From assembly GCA_021770445.1 (NCBI GenBank), contig JAETQY010000005.1, positions 177,185 through 241,184 of the forward strand: a stretch of DNA of 64,000 bases, in the 5' to 3' direction. The stretch comes from Bacillota bacterium. GTDB taxonomy: Bacteria > Bacillota > Clostridia > Oscillospirales > Oscillospiraceae. Under the pieces are notes generated by a model that ran no database searches, was not told where the DNA came from, and was given only the letters and a program-made list of their open reading frames with translations. This document shows positions 55,442 through 64,000 of this stretch, piece by piece; positions within the stretch are counted from its first letter, which is position 1, and the number at the start of each line of letters is the position of its first letter. A program made the translations under genes and the position numbers.

Positions 55442-56958
55442 AAGCAATAGAAGCAAAAAGGATACAATTGCAAGCCGAAATAGATAGCAACAAAAGTATC
55501 GAAGATCGTAAGCGGCTGGGGCAGTTTGCAACCCCAATTGAATTGGCAAAAGAGATTATCTCATATGGATTAACATTACAAGACGATACAGAAATATCTT
55601 TTTTAGAGCCAGCATTTGGAACAGGGTCATTTTATTCAGCGCTCTTATCTGAGATTTCTCATTCAACAAAACAATTGAAGAATGTTGTTGGGATTGAGAT
55701 AGATGATGCGTTTTATACAGCGGCCCAAGACCTCTGGAAAAATACTAACATCACACTTATACATTCGGACTTTACAGCATTAAAGAGTTTGGGAACGGCT
55801 AATCTCTTGATCAGCAATCCACCATATGTTAGACACCATTATATAAATCAAGAGCAAAAAGTGAAACTTAGCACTTTAACCAAAGAAGAAACAAGCCTAT
55901 CTCTTTCTGGCCTTGCGGGTTTGTACTGTTACTTTATTTTGTTAGCCCACAAATGGCTTGCGCCAAACGCTATATGCGGATGGCTAATACCGAGCGAATT
56001 TTTGGATGTTAACTATGGCAATATTTTAAAGCAATATTTACTAAATAGTGTCCACTTATTAAGGGTGCATAGATACAATCCTGAACACTGTAAATTCAAT
56101 GATGCATTAGTTTCCTCATGTGTAGTGTGGTTTAAAAATGAAACAATATCAGGCAATTACGAAGTGGAGTTTTCGTATGGGGGTACACATAACAATCCGG
56201 AAGTGAGTCAAAAAATAGAGAAACAGAATTTAGAAGAATATAGAAAATGGACACATTTCCCCGCACTTAGAATGAAAAGCACGAGAATCGGCAGTAGTCA
56301 AGCACCAACATTAGGTGATTATTTCAATATTAAGCGTGGGCTTGCCACGGGAGACAACAATTTTTTCATTTTATCCAGAGAACAAATTGATAAGCTTAAT
56401 CTTGATATGAAATTTTTAACCCCAATTTTGCCAAGTCCTCGCTACTTGAAATGTGATGAGATATTTAGTGATTCAAATGGTTTGCCTCAGTTGGATACTC
56501 AATATTTTTTACTCAACTGTTCACTTCCAGAAGATGTATTAAAAGTTTATTACCCCTCAACTTGGTGCTATTTAGATAGTGGAAAGGAAACTACTGCTCA
56601 AAAGTATTTGTGTAAAAATCGAAAAGTTTGGTATTCGCAAGAGTATAGAGAAGCAACTCCTTTTTTGTGCTCGTATATGGGAAGAAGCAGGGATGATGAT
56701 ATTGCACCTTTTAGATTCATTTTAAATCACACAAGTGCTATTGCAACAAATTCCTACTTAATGTTATATCCTAAGCAATTTCTTAAAGAGGTCATTTCTC
56801 AATCTCCCGATATGGCACACAAAATATGGGGCATTCTTACAAGCATAGCAGCAAGCAATCTTGAGAGTGAGGGGCGAATTTATGGGGGAGGCTTAAAGAA
56901 AATAGAGCCTAAAGAACTTTCCCATGTAAAATGTCCGCAATTAACAGAATTGCTCTAA
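55399..56958 (+). CDS. N6-adenine DNA methyltransferase (Eco57I/TaqI-like)
   Basis: RLGQFATPIELAKEII, FLEPAFGTGSFYSALL, LLISNPPYVRHHYI. Confidence 0.9.
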   Translation: MGAQNHRFGAVGNLKAIEAKRIQLQAEIDSNKSIEDRKRLGQFATPIELAKEIISYGLTLQDDTEISFLEPAFGTGSFYSALLSEISHSTKQLKNVVGIEIDDAFYTAAQDLWKNTNITLIHSDFTALKSLGTANLLISNPPYVRHHYINQEQKVKLSTLTKEETSLSLSGLAGLYCYFILLAHKWLAPNAICGWLIPSEFLDVNYGNILKQYLLNSVHLLRVHRYNPEHCKFNDALVSSCVVWFKNETISGNYEVEFSYGGTHNNPEVSQKIEKQNLEEYRKWTHFPALRMKSTRIGSSQAPTLGDYFNIKRGLATGDNNFFILSREQIDKLNLDMKFLTPILPSPRYLKCDEIFSDSNGLPQLDTQYFLLNCSLPEDVLKVYYPSTWCYLDSGKETTAQKYLCKNRKVWYSQEYREATPFLCSYMGRSRDDDIAPFRFILNHTSAIATNSYLMLYPKQFLKEVISQSPDMAHKIWGILTSIAASNLESEGRIYGGGLKKIEPKELSHVKCPQLTELL

Positions 56959-57106
56959 AATATAATTGTTCGGTAGGTTATTATTGCCTTAAATTGATAT
57001 GATGATTGTGAAGTTAGGATATAGCAGAATAGCAAAAAGCACATTCACTTGATGCCCTATTTAAATTGTACTGAAAGCTCTAACATAAAAATACAAGGAG
57101 TTTGTC

Positions 57107-58636
57107 ATGAAAATCAGAAGCCTAAGGATCAAAAACTTTCGTGGATATTGTGATGAAATATCAATAAACTTTGATGAATTCACAGCACTTGTTGGGAAAA
57201 ATGATATCGGAAAATCCAGCATTGTGGACGCCTTAGATATATTTTTTAATGGTGGAAAAGGCGTTGTTCCCATAGAGAAAGAAGATGTAAATGTTGGTGC
57301 ACGGGCAAATCAGGAGAATGAAATAAGTATTGCAGTTTGTTTTTCGGAACTCCCAGATAGAATCGTTATTGATGCAACAAATGAAACCACGCTTTCCAGT
57401 GAACATCTCCTAAATACCGATGGCCTACTTGAGATTATAAAAAAGTATCCAAATGGTGGAAGCGCTAAGGTATTTATCAGAGCTTTCCATCCAACAAACC
57501 CGGATTGTGCAGACTTACTTTTGAAAAAGGACAATGAGTTGCGTCGAATAATAGATACAAAACAAGTTCCCTGTGATGATAGGACAAGAAACGCCGTAAT
57601 GAGATCAGCCATATGGCGATATTATAGCGATGATTTGCAGATGTCAACTATTGATATTGATGTTACAAAAGGAGATACAAAATCGATTTGGGAGAAATTA
57701 CAAAAATATTTGCCGATATATTCACTGTTTCAATCAGATAGAAAGAATAGTGATGGTGATAGTGAAGTGCAAGACCCACTCAAAGAAGCCGTGAAAGAAA
57801 TACTTCGGGATGAGGAATTGCAGCGGATATTGGATGGTGTGGCTACAACTGTTGAAGGAAAATTGAGAGAAGTTTCCACTCGTACTTTAGAAAAACTTCA
57901 GGAGATGAGCCCTGATATTGCCAGCACACTTGATCCAGTCATTCCTACAGCCAGTAGTTTGAAATGGGCAGATGTATTCAAAAATGTATCTATAACGAGT
58001 GATGAAAACATACCGATTAACAAACGTGGGAGCGGCTCAAAGCGGCTTATTCTGCTCAATTTTTTTCGAGCCGAGCTCGAACGACGCCAAAGCGAAGCAA
58101 ATGCAACAAGTGTAATATATGCGATTGAAGAACCTGAAACTTCCCAGCACACAGAAAATCAACGGAAGTTAATTCATGCGCTTATGGAATTGGCTCAGGC
58201 ACCTAACACCCAAGTTATCATCACAACGCATAGTGCACCAATTGTTCGGGAGTTGAACTTGTATAATATACGGCTTATTCGGAATGAAAACGGAGAGAAA
58301 ACAGTTGAGAATGTGCCTCGGAATCAGTTGCCATATCCCTCACTAAACGAAGTGAATTATTTAGCCTTTTCCGAAATCTCTGTAGAATATCATGATGAAT
58401 TATACGGATATATTGACGAGCAGGGATGGCTAAATGAGTATAAACAAGGAAAACCTACACGACCTTATATTCGTTTGCGTAGGGATGGAACTACTTTAGA
58501 AGAACCTAAAATTTTGAGCGAATATATTCGACATGTGATACACCACCCTGAAAATATAAATAATGCTCGGTTTACCTTGGATGAACTTCGTCAGTCTATT
58601 GAAATGATGAGAGATTTCATATCCAGCAAGATTTAA
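57107..58636 (+). CDS. AAA/OLD-like ATPase with HEPN-like C-terminal motif
   Basis: MKIRSLRIKNFRGYCDEISINFDEFTALVGKNDIGKSSIVDAL (Walker A), VIYAIEEPETSQH (Walker B), VIITTHSAPIVREL, C-terminal EYIRHVIHHPENINNARFTLDELRQSIEMM. Confidence 0.85.
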   Translation: MKIRSLRIKNFRGYCDEISINFDEFTALVGKNDIGKSSIVDALDIFFNGGKGVVPIEKEDVNVGARANQENEISIAVCFSELPDRIVIDATNETTLSSEHLLNTDGLLEIIKKYPNGGSAKVFIRAFHPTNPDCADLLLKKDNELRRIIDTKQVPCDDRTRNAVMRSAIWRYYSDDLQMSTIDIDVTKGDTKSIWEKLQKYLPIYSLFQSDRKNSDGDSEVQDPLKEAVKEILRDEELQRILDGVATTVEGKLREVSTRTLEKLQEMSPDIASTLDPVIPTASSLKWADVFKNVSITSDENIPINKRGSGSKRLILLNFFRAELERRQSEANATSVIYAIEEPETSQHTENQRKLIHALMELAQAPNTQVIITTHSAPIVRELNLYNIRLIRNENGEKTVENVPRNQLPYPSLNEVNYLAFSEISVEYHDELYGYIDEQGWLNEYKQGKPTRPYIRLRRDGTTLEEPKILSEYIRHVIHHPENINNARFTLDELRQSIEMMRDFISSKI

Positions 58637-58769
58637 GGCAACATACCATAATAGCGTCACCCACTGTTTGCCAAAAATTTGTTAAACTGTGATATTAGGC
58701 ATTGACATACACCCGTTCCATATGCTAAACTAAAACTCCCATTTAGTGGGCGAACTGAATACGGCTTTC

Positions 58770-58848
58770 AGCCGGTACATAGACAACCACACAAGAACCC
58801 CAGCGAGAGGAAAGCTCCCGCTGGGGTTGGTGCGTCTATGTACCGGCT
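58770..58848. other. Long nested hairpin (terminator-like)
   Basis: AGCCGGTACATAGAC (58770-58784) / GTCTATGTACCGGCT (58834-58848), inner AACCCCAGCG/CGCTGGGGTT, then TTCTTTTTT on + strand. Confidence 0.7.
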
Positions 58849-58941
58849 TCTTTTTTGCCCCAAACAACTGAATGACCGTCCGAATGGGATACTCCGCCAC
58901 GATCTCCGCCGGGGAGGGAGCGAAACAACGCCGCTGAAAAG

Positions 58942-60297
58942 GGTAAGGTACAATAAGATGCGCAAATTAAAAAAAGTATGAAAAGAGACATGGTTTGCAG
59001 GTCTCTGGTAGAATGAAGTTGGAACAGACCATTCTGAGAGGAGACAGTAAACCATGTCGGAGAAGATTGTACAGCTAAATGAAGAAGTAATCAAGGGTCA
59101 ATTAAAGGAACTGGTTCGAGGGAGCGTGGAAGAAACGCTAAACGAGCTGCTGGAGCAAGAAGCGGAGAAATTAACCCAGGCAGCCCGGTACGAGCGGAAT
59201 GAGGCTCGCCTGGGGTACCGCAGCGGTCACTACAACCGGAATCTTACCACCACCTCCGGAGATGTAACACTCCATGTGCCCCGCCTGAAGGGAGTCTCTT
59301 TTGAAACGGCCATCATAGAGCGGTATCGCCGGCGTGAAAGCAGTGTGGAGGAAGCTCTCATTGAAATGTACCTGGCTGGCGTCTCGGTGCGCAGAGTAGA
59401 GGATATTACCGAGGCGCTGTGGGGCAGCAAAGTGTCTCCAGCTACCATCAGCGAGTTGAACAAGAAAGCGTATGTCCACATTGAGGCTTGGCGCAACCGA
59501 CCTTTACAAGGTGGGCACTATCCGTATGTGTATGTGGACGGAATCTATCTGCGGCGCAACTGGGGCGGAGCGTATGAGAATGTAGCCATTCTGGTGGCAA
59601 TTGCGGTAAATGAGGACGGTTACCGTGAAGTTCTTGGTGCTACTGAGGGTATGAAAGAGGACAAGGCCAGTTGGGTCAGCTTCTTTCAGTGGCTGCGAGG
59701 CCGTGGCCTGAACGGTGTAAAGCTGGTAGTTGGGGACAAATGCCTTGGGATGCTGGAGGCGGTGGGAGAGGTGTTCCCGGAGGCCAAATACCAGCGGTGT
59801 ACTGTCCATTTCTACCGCAATGTATTTTCTGTGACACCGCGCTCTAAGGTGAAACTGGTAGCCAAGATGCTCAAGGCGATTCACGCCCAGGAGTGCAAAA
59901 AAGCTGCTCGGGAGAAGGCCAAAGCTGTGGCAGAGGAGCTTCGTGCCATGAAGCTGAGAGAGGCTGCTAAGAAAGTTGAGGATGGTATTGAGGAGACGTT
60001 GACTTACTGCGACTTTCCCAGCGAACACTGGACTCGCATCCGCACGAACAACGTCATTGAGCGGCTCAACCGGGAGATCCGCCGCCGCACCAGGGTGGTG
60101 GGCTGCTTCCCGGATGGCAATTCTGCCCTGATGCTGGTCTGCGCCAGGCTCCGCCACGTAGCCGGCACCCAGTGGGGCAACAAGAAGTACATGAATATGA
60201 AGCACTTAGAGGCGATCCAAGAAGACACCCCTATTGCTGGCTGACCTCATTTAGCCAGAGTCTGCAAACCATTTTGCGCATTATTCTTGACATTACC
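58942..60297 (+). mobile_element. IS256-family insertion sequence
   Basis: Imperfect IRs GGTAAGGTACAATAAGATGCGCAAA / GGTAATGTCAAGAATAATGCGCAAA (reverse complement of right end) and duplicated CTGAAAAG at 58934-58941 and 60298-60305. Confidence 0.88.
59054..60244 (+). CDS. IS256-family (mutator-type) transposase
   Basis: YVYVDGIYLRRNWGGAYENVAILVAIAVNEDGYREVLG; RTNNVIERLNREIRRRTRVVGCFPDGNSALMLVCARL. Confidence 0.96.
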   Translation: MSEKIVQLNEEVIKGQLKELVRGSVEETLNELLEQEAEKLTQAARYERNEARLGYRSGHYNRNLTTTSGDVTLHVPRLKGVSFETAIIERYRRRESSVEEALIEMYLAGVSVRRVEDITEALWGSKVSPATISELNKKAYVHIEAWRNRPLQGGHYPYVYVDGIYLRRNWGGAYENVAILVAIAVNEDGYREVLGATEGMKEDKASWVSFFQWLRGRGLNGVKLVVGDKCLGMLEAVGEVFPEAKYQRCTVHFYRNVFSVTPRSKVKLVAKMLKAIHAQECKKAAREKAKAVAEELRAMKLREAAKKVEDGIEETLTYCDFPSEHWTRIRTNNVIERLNREIRRRTRVVGCFPDGNSALMLVCARLRHVAGTQWGNKKYMNMKHLEAIQEDTPIAG

Positions 60298-60384
60298 CTG
60301 AAAAGGGGCAGGACACCATCCGGGAAAAACGGCAAAGCTGGGTGGTGGCAAATCGCCGTCACATGAACTGCGCCAAACCACCAT

Positions 60385-60472
60385 GACGGCATTTTGCCGT
60401 CTGCCCATGTGACGTCAAATTTGACGCCACTCCACCATCTGCAATCAGCCATGACGCCATTTTTGATGTCAC
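60385..60472. other. Three consecutive palindromes, oriT/operator candidate
   Basis: GACGGCATTTTGCCGTC (60385-60401), GTGACGTCAAATTTGACGCCAC (60409-60430), ATGACGCCATTTTTGATGTCAC (60451-60472). Confidence 0.55.
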
Positions 60473-60657
60473 TTTTATATAGCATCGACCCCATAGCGCC
60501 CCGCAGAAGAGAAGCCACCGAACGACAGCCCGCAACCCTGTCTTGTGGGGTAGCGAGCATAGCTTTTGTGTTGCCGGGGGCACCCCAAAAGCGGGCGGCG
60601 CTTTGCGCCGAAAGGGGCTCCACCCCTATAACCCCAGCCAGAAAGGAGCGGATCAAA

Positions 60658-60963
60658 ATGGCCGACAGAAAGAGAACGACAGCCATCCAAGTTCGGGTGA
60701 CCGAGCAGGAAAAGCGGAAACTGGAACGGCAGGCCAAGCGTTGCGGCCTGTCCCTGTCCGGGTATCTCCGGCGGGTGGGTACCGGGAAACCTGTGGCGGT
60801 GTTCCCCGGCCAGCGGTTCCATACCCTCTATCAGCGGGTCAATGTCCTGCGGGATAACCTCACCACCCAGTCTATGGAGCAGACAGCGGCCCAACTGGAC
60901 GAGTTAGCGGGGCAAATCCTGGCAGCTTACACCAGCGGAGGTGTGGACGATGGCAACAACTAA
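60658..60963 (+). CDS. MobC-type relaxosome accessory protein
   Basis: TTAIQVRVTEQEKRKLERQAKRCGLSLSGYLRRVGTGKPV; RHH-like N-terminus, upstream of relaxase. Confidence 0.88.
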   Translation: MADRKRTTAIQVRVTEQEKRKLERQAKRCGLSLSGYLRRVGTGKPVAVFPGQRFHTLYQRVNVLRDNLTTQSMEQTAAQLDELAGQILAAYTSGGVDDGNN

Positions 60964-62332
60964 AATATGGCCCGTCAAGGACAGCCTTGCCCGTGTCGTA
61001 GACTATGCTAAAAACCCGGACAAGACTGTCTACTCGGATTTGCAAAAAGTTCTCCACTACGCCGCAAACGAGGAAAAGACCGTTGAGGGTGGGGAGCGGG
61101 CCATGTTCGTTACCGGCGTAAACTGCAACCGGGACACCGCTTTTCAAGAAATGCAAGCGGTCAAGGAGCGGTTCGGCAAGGCGGGCGGAAACGTGGCCTA
61201 CCACGCATATCAGAGTTTTAAGCCCGGAGAAGTCACCCAGGAGCTGTGCCATCGGCTCGGGGTAGAATTGGCAAAACGGATGTGGGGCGACGAGTACCAG
61301 GTGCTTGTCGCCACCCACTTCAACACTGGCACCTATCACAATCATTTTGTGGTCAATTCTGTGGGCCTGTGGGACGGCCAAAAATTCAACTGCGGCAAAC
61401 GGGCCTACTATCAGTTTCGCCAGTTATCAGACGACTTATGCAAGGAATACCAGCTTTCCATCATCAAAAACCCAAAAGGCAAAACACCTCGGAGCATTTA
61501 CTTTGCTGAAAAGAACGGCGAACCCACCAAGTACAACCTGATGCGGGAGGCCCTGGACGCCGCCCTCAAGGTCAGCGTAGACGGGAGCGACCTACGGAAA
61601 GCCCTCCGGGATCAGGGGTATGAGTTGGACACCAATTCCACCCACAAATATGCCACCTTGCGGCGGGTCGGGAGTAAAAAGGCTGTGCGGCTGCACAGGC
61701 TGGGGGAGGGCTACGATCTCCCTGCTCTCCGGGAGCGAATTGAGGAAAACCGCCAGCGGTATGCCTATGACTTGGGTTATCAGCGGTACAAGCCTGTCCC
61801 CGTTCAGCGGCCACGTCCCAGGCGTTTACAGTTAAAAGTCTCTTTCAGCACAGTAAAGAAAATCGGCGGTTTCCGGGGACTGTATCTGCACTATTGCTAC
61901 TGCTTGGGCATCCTGCCCGAAGGGAGTGGCCATCGTCCCCTCTCCCCGGAATTGCGGGAGGAGTGCCGTCGTCTGGACAGTATCAGCCGTCAGGCGCAGT
62001 TGATTTGCAGGGAAAAGCTGGACACCCGGCAGGACGTTGAGGATTTTATCAGCGAAAAACAGGCTGAAATAAAGGAATTGGGTGCCGCTCGTCAGAAATG
62101 CTACAACCGCCTGCGTCGCTGTCATGATGGGGCGGGGATCGCCCGGATCAAGGCCCAGCGTGACCGGCTGACGGCGGCAATGGCTGTTTGCCGAAAGGAC
62201 ATCAAAACCGCCGAAAACTTACTTTCCCAGAGTGATCGACTGAAAGAGAATTTGAAGCTGGAACAGAAAATGCAGACCCAACGCATGGGCCGCACACAGG
62301 ATAAGCGCAGAGAAAGGATTGTTGCCAGATGA
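60950..62332 (+). CDS. Relaxase/mobilization nuclease (MobA/VirD2-like)
   Basis: MATTKIWPVKDSLARVVDYAKNPDKT...YHAYQSFKPGEVT...LVATHFNTGTYHNHFVVNSV. Confidence 0.93.
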   Translation: MATTKIWPVKDSLARVVDYAKNPDKTVYSDLQKVLHYAANEEKTVEGGERAMFVTGVNCNRDTAFQEMQAVKERFGKAGGNVAYHAYQSFKPGEVTQELCHRLGVELAKRMWGDEYQVLVATHFNTGTYHNHFVVNSVGLWDGQKFNCGKRAYYQFRQLSDDLCKEYQLSIIKNPKGKTPRSIYFAEKNGEPTKYNLMREALDAALKVSVDGSDLRKALRDQGYELDTNSTHKYATLRRVGSKKAVRLHRLGEGYDLPALRERIEENRQRYAYDLGYQRYKPVPVQRPRPRRLQLKVSFSTVKKIGGFRGLYLHYCYCLGILPEGSGHRPLSPELREECRRLDSISRQAQLICREKLDTRQDVEDFISEKQAEIKELGAARQKCYNRLRRCHDGAGIARIKAQRDRLTAAMAVCRKDIKTAENLLSQSDRLKENLKLEQKMQTQRMGRTQDKRRERIVAR

Positions 62333-62598
62333 GCGTATTTCAGATTGAATTGACAGAAAAAGAATGGGAAATCTACGAGAAAATACAAGCCAGGGTAGGG
62401 GCAGAAACCGCTTGTCTTGCCACGTTGAGTCCAGAACAACGCCTTGTATGGTTCCGGGAACATCAGTATCCCCATCCCATCAGCTTTGAGCGAGAAATCA
62501 GCGGAACCATCTACACCGTCAACGCCCGTTTTAGCGAGGATGCCAAAAACGCCGAGGAAAAGATAAAACGCATTCTCAACCGAAATATCACACGTTAA
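62329..62598 (+). CDS. Small hypothetical protein of mobilizable element
   Basis: 89 aa, ATG overlaps relaxase stop. Confidence 0.65.
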   Translation: MSVFQIELTEKEWEIYEKIQARVGAETACLATLSPEQRLVWFREHQYPHPISFEREISGTIYTVNARFSEDAKNAEEKIKRILNRNITR

Positions 62599-62681
62599 AG
62601 TGTTGAAGTTTTGCGCCGGGTGTGGTATGATAATAGCACCTTGCAATTCATATCACATCCGGCTGCGGAAAGGAGCATATT

Positions 62682-64000
62682 TTGAAAAAGCAGCCAAATG
62701 AACAGCGAATTACAGTGTTATACGCCAGATTGTCCCGTGACGACGAGAAAGAGGGCATCTCCGGCAGTATCCAGAATCAAAGGGCTATTTTGGAGAAGTT
62801 TGCCGCAGACAACCATCTGCCAAGCCCCCGGTTCATGTTCGACGATGGGTACTCAGGTGTTACGTTCGCAAGGCCGGCTTTTATGGAGATCATGGAGTTG
62901 GCAGAACAGGGCCTTGTGGCAAATTTGGTGGTTAAAGATCATTCCCGGCTGGGCCGCAACCGCCTTATAGTGGGCCAGCTTCTGGAAGAGGATTTTGTGC
63001 GGCTGAACGTGCGGTACATCGCTATCATGGACAACATCGACACCGCCAACGGAGTGAGCGACATTGTGCCCATGCAAGACTTGTTCAATGAGTGGCACGC
63101 AAAAAATACGAGCGATAAGGTTCGCCGTGTCATGCAGAGCCGGGGAAACGCCGGAATACCGCTGACCACAAATGTTCCCTATGGCTACAAGAAAGACCCC
63201 GAGGATAAAAATAACTGGATCGTGGACGAAGCGACAGCACAGGTGGTACAGCGGATATTCCAGATGTGTATCAGCGGCCTGGGGCCTACGCAGATTGCCA
63301 AGCGGCTAAAGGCTGACGGTGTGCTGACGCCCAGCGAATACCAGCGCAGTATCGGCGTGAACTGTCCGACCAAACTTCCCGAATACCCGCACAAATGGTG
63401 CTCGCACACAGTTGCGGAAATCCTGGATCGACAGGAGTATGTGGGCGACACGGTAAACTTCCGTACTTACCGCCAGTCTTTTAAGCTGAAAAAGCAGTTG
63501 GACAGGCCGCAAGAGGAATGGAAAGTGTTCCCCAATACCCACCCCGCCATCATTGACCGGGAAACCTTTGCCCTTGTCCAAACCCTCCGCCAGCACCGCC
63601 GCAGACCCACAAGGACAGGCGCTGTGAGTATGTTCTCCGGGCTTCTTTACTGCACCGACTGCGGCAGTAAGCTGGGGTACAGCGCCACCAACAACTACAA
63701 GCGGGAACAAGCCTATTTTTTCTGTTCCGGCTACCGCAAAAATACCGACCTATGTTCTGCTCACTACATTCGGGAAAAGGTCGTGGAACAGCTTGTCCTT
63801 GAGGGACTGCAAAGGCTCCTATGGTACGTCCAGGTCTATAAAAAGCGGTTTGCCCAGGATCAAATGGAACGGTTTGGCCTGCAAGAGAAGAAAGAGTTGA
63901 CCGCCAAGCGCCGGGAGTTGGACAGGGCCAAACAGCGGGTGCCGGAGATTGACCAGCTCATCCAGAAAAGCTACGAGGACATGACCAAGGGCCTGCTGTC
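62682..64000 (+). CDS. Large serine recombinase (3' end beyond window; TTG start)
   Basis: Hand translation LKKQPNEQRITVLYARLSRDDEKEGISGSIQNQRAILEKFA...LVVKDHSRLGRNRLIVGQLLE; recombinase domain and zinc beta-ribbon (LLYCTDCGSKLGY). Absent from ORF track because it has no stop in the window. Confidence 0.95.
   Translation, partial: MKKQPNEQRITVLYARLSRDDEKEGISGSIQNQRAILEKFAADNHLPSPRFMFDDGYSGVTFARPAFMEIMELAEQGLVANLVVKDHSRLGRNRLIVGQLLEEDFVRLNVRYIAIMDNIDTANGVSDIVPMQDLFNEWHAKNTSDKVRRVMQSRGNAGIPLTTNVPYGYKKDPEDKNNWIVDEATAQVVQRIFQMCISGLGPTQIAKRLKADGVLTPSEYQRSIGVNCPTKLPEYPHKWCSHTVAEILDRQEYVGDTVNFRTYRQSFKLKKQLDRPQEEWKVFPNTHPAIIDRETFALVQTLRQHRRRPTRTGAVSMFSGLLYCTDCGSKLGYSATNNYKREQAYFFCSGYRKNTDLCSAHYIREKVVEQLVLEGLQRLLWYVQVYKKRFAQDQMERFGLQEKKELTAKRRELDRAKQRVPEIDQLIQKSYEDMTKGLL

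Noticed and set aside
58768-59094. 108-aa minus-strand ORF at the IS256 left end
   Set aside because: Crosses the IS boundary, so it is chimeric and cannot be an ancestral gene.
60394-60657. N-terminal extension of MobC from the ORF track start at 60394
   Set aside because: Runs through palindromic non-coding DNA; ATG at 60658 has a good RBS (gaaaggag).

Overview
GC-rich Firmicutes chromosome segment. Gene content (gpr, flagella, GC-rich codon usage, dispersed palindromic repeats) suggests an Oscillospiraceae-type spore former; this is inference. Positions 1-53.8 kb are mostly core genome: ileS 3' end, rpsO-pnp, a three-protein phosphorelay with HD-GYP output, asnS, CIRCE-htpG, dfx, trmO, a MerR/membrane-protein cluster, flgM-flgN-flgK-flgL-DUF6470-fliW-csrA, a MATE pump, several ABC transporters, gpr/rpsT, a 1597-aa multidomain HD/nucleotidyltransferase protein followed by an LDH-like and a flavodoxin-like gene, mnmE, and a pair of radical SAM genes. 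From about 53.85 kb to the end there is a mobilizable element of Tn4451-like style (TnpV, MobC, MobA relaxase, large serine recombinase running off the window). It carries AT-rich defence-type cargo: a XamI-like restriction enzyme, an N6-adenine methyltransferase and an AAA ATPase with an HEPN-like C-terminal motif. An IS256-family insertion with inverted repeats and a target duplication sits inside the element. The leads I rate highest are the 1597-aa fusion cluster (37.4-44.8 kb), the AAA ATPase/R-M cargo, the radical SAM pair behind a 21-bp-spaced direct repeat, the MerR cluster with a repeated membrane-tail module, and a DnaA-box-like cluster upstream of mnmE. All assignments come from reading the sequence; no database search was run.
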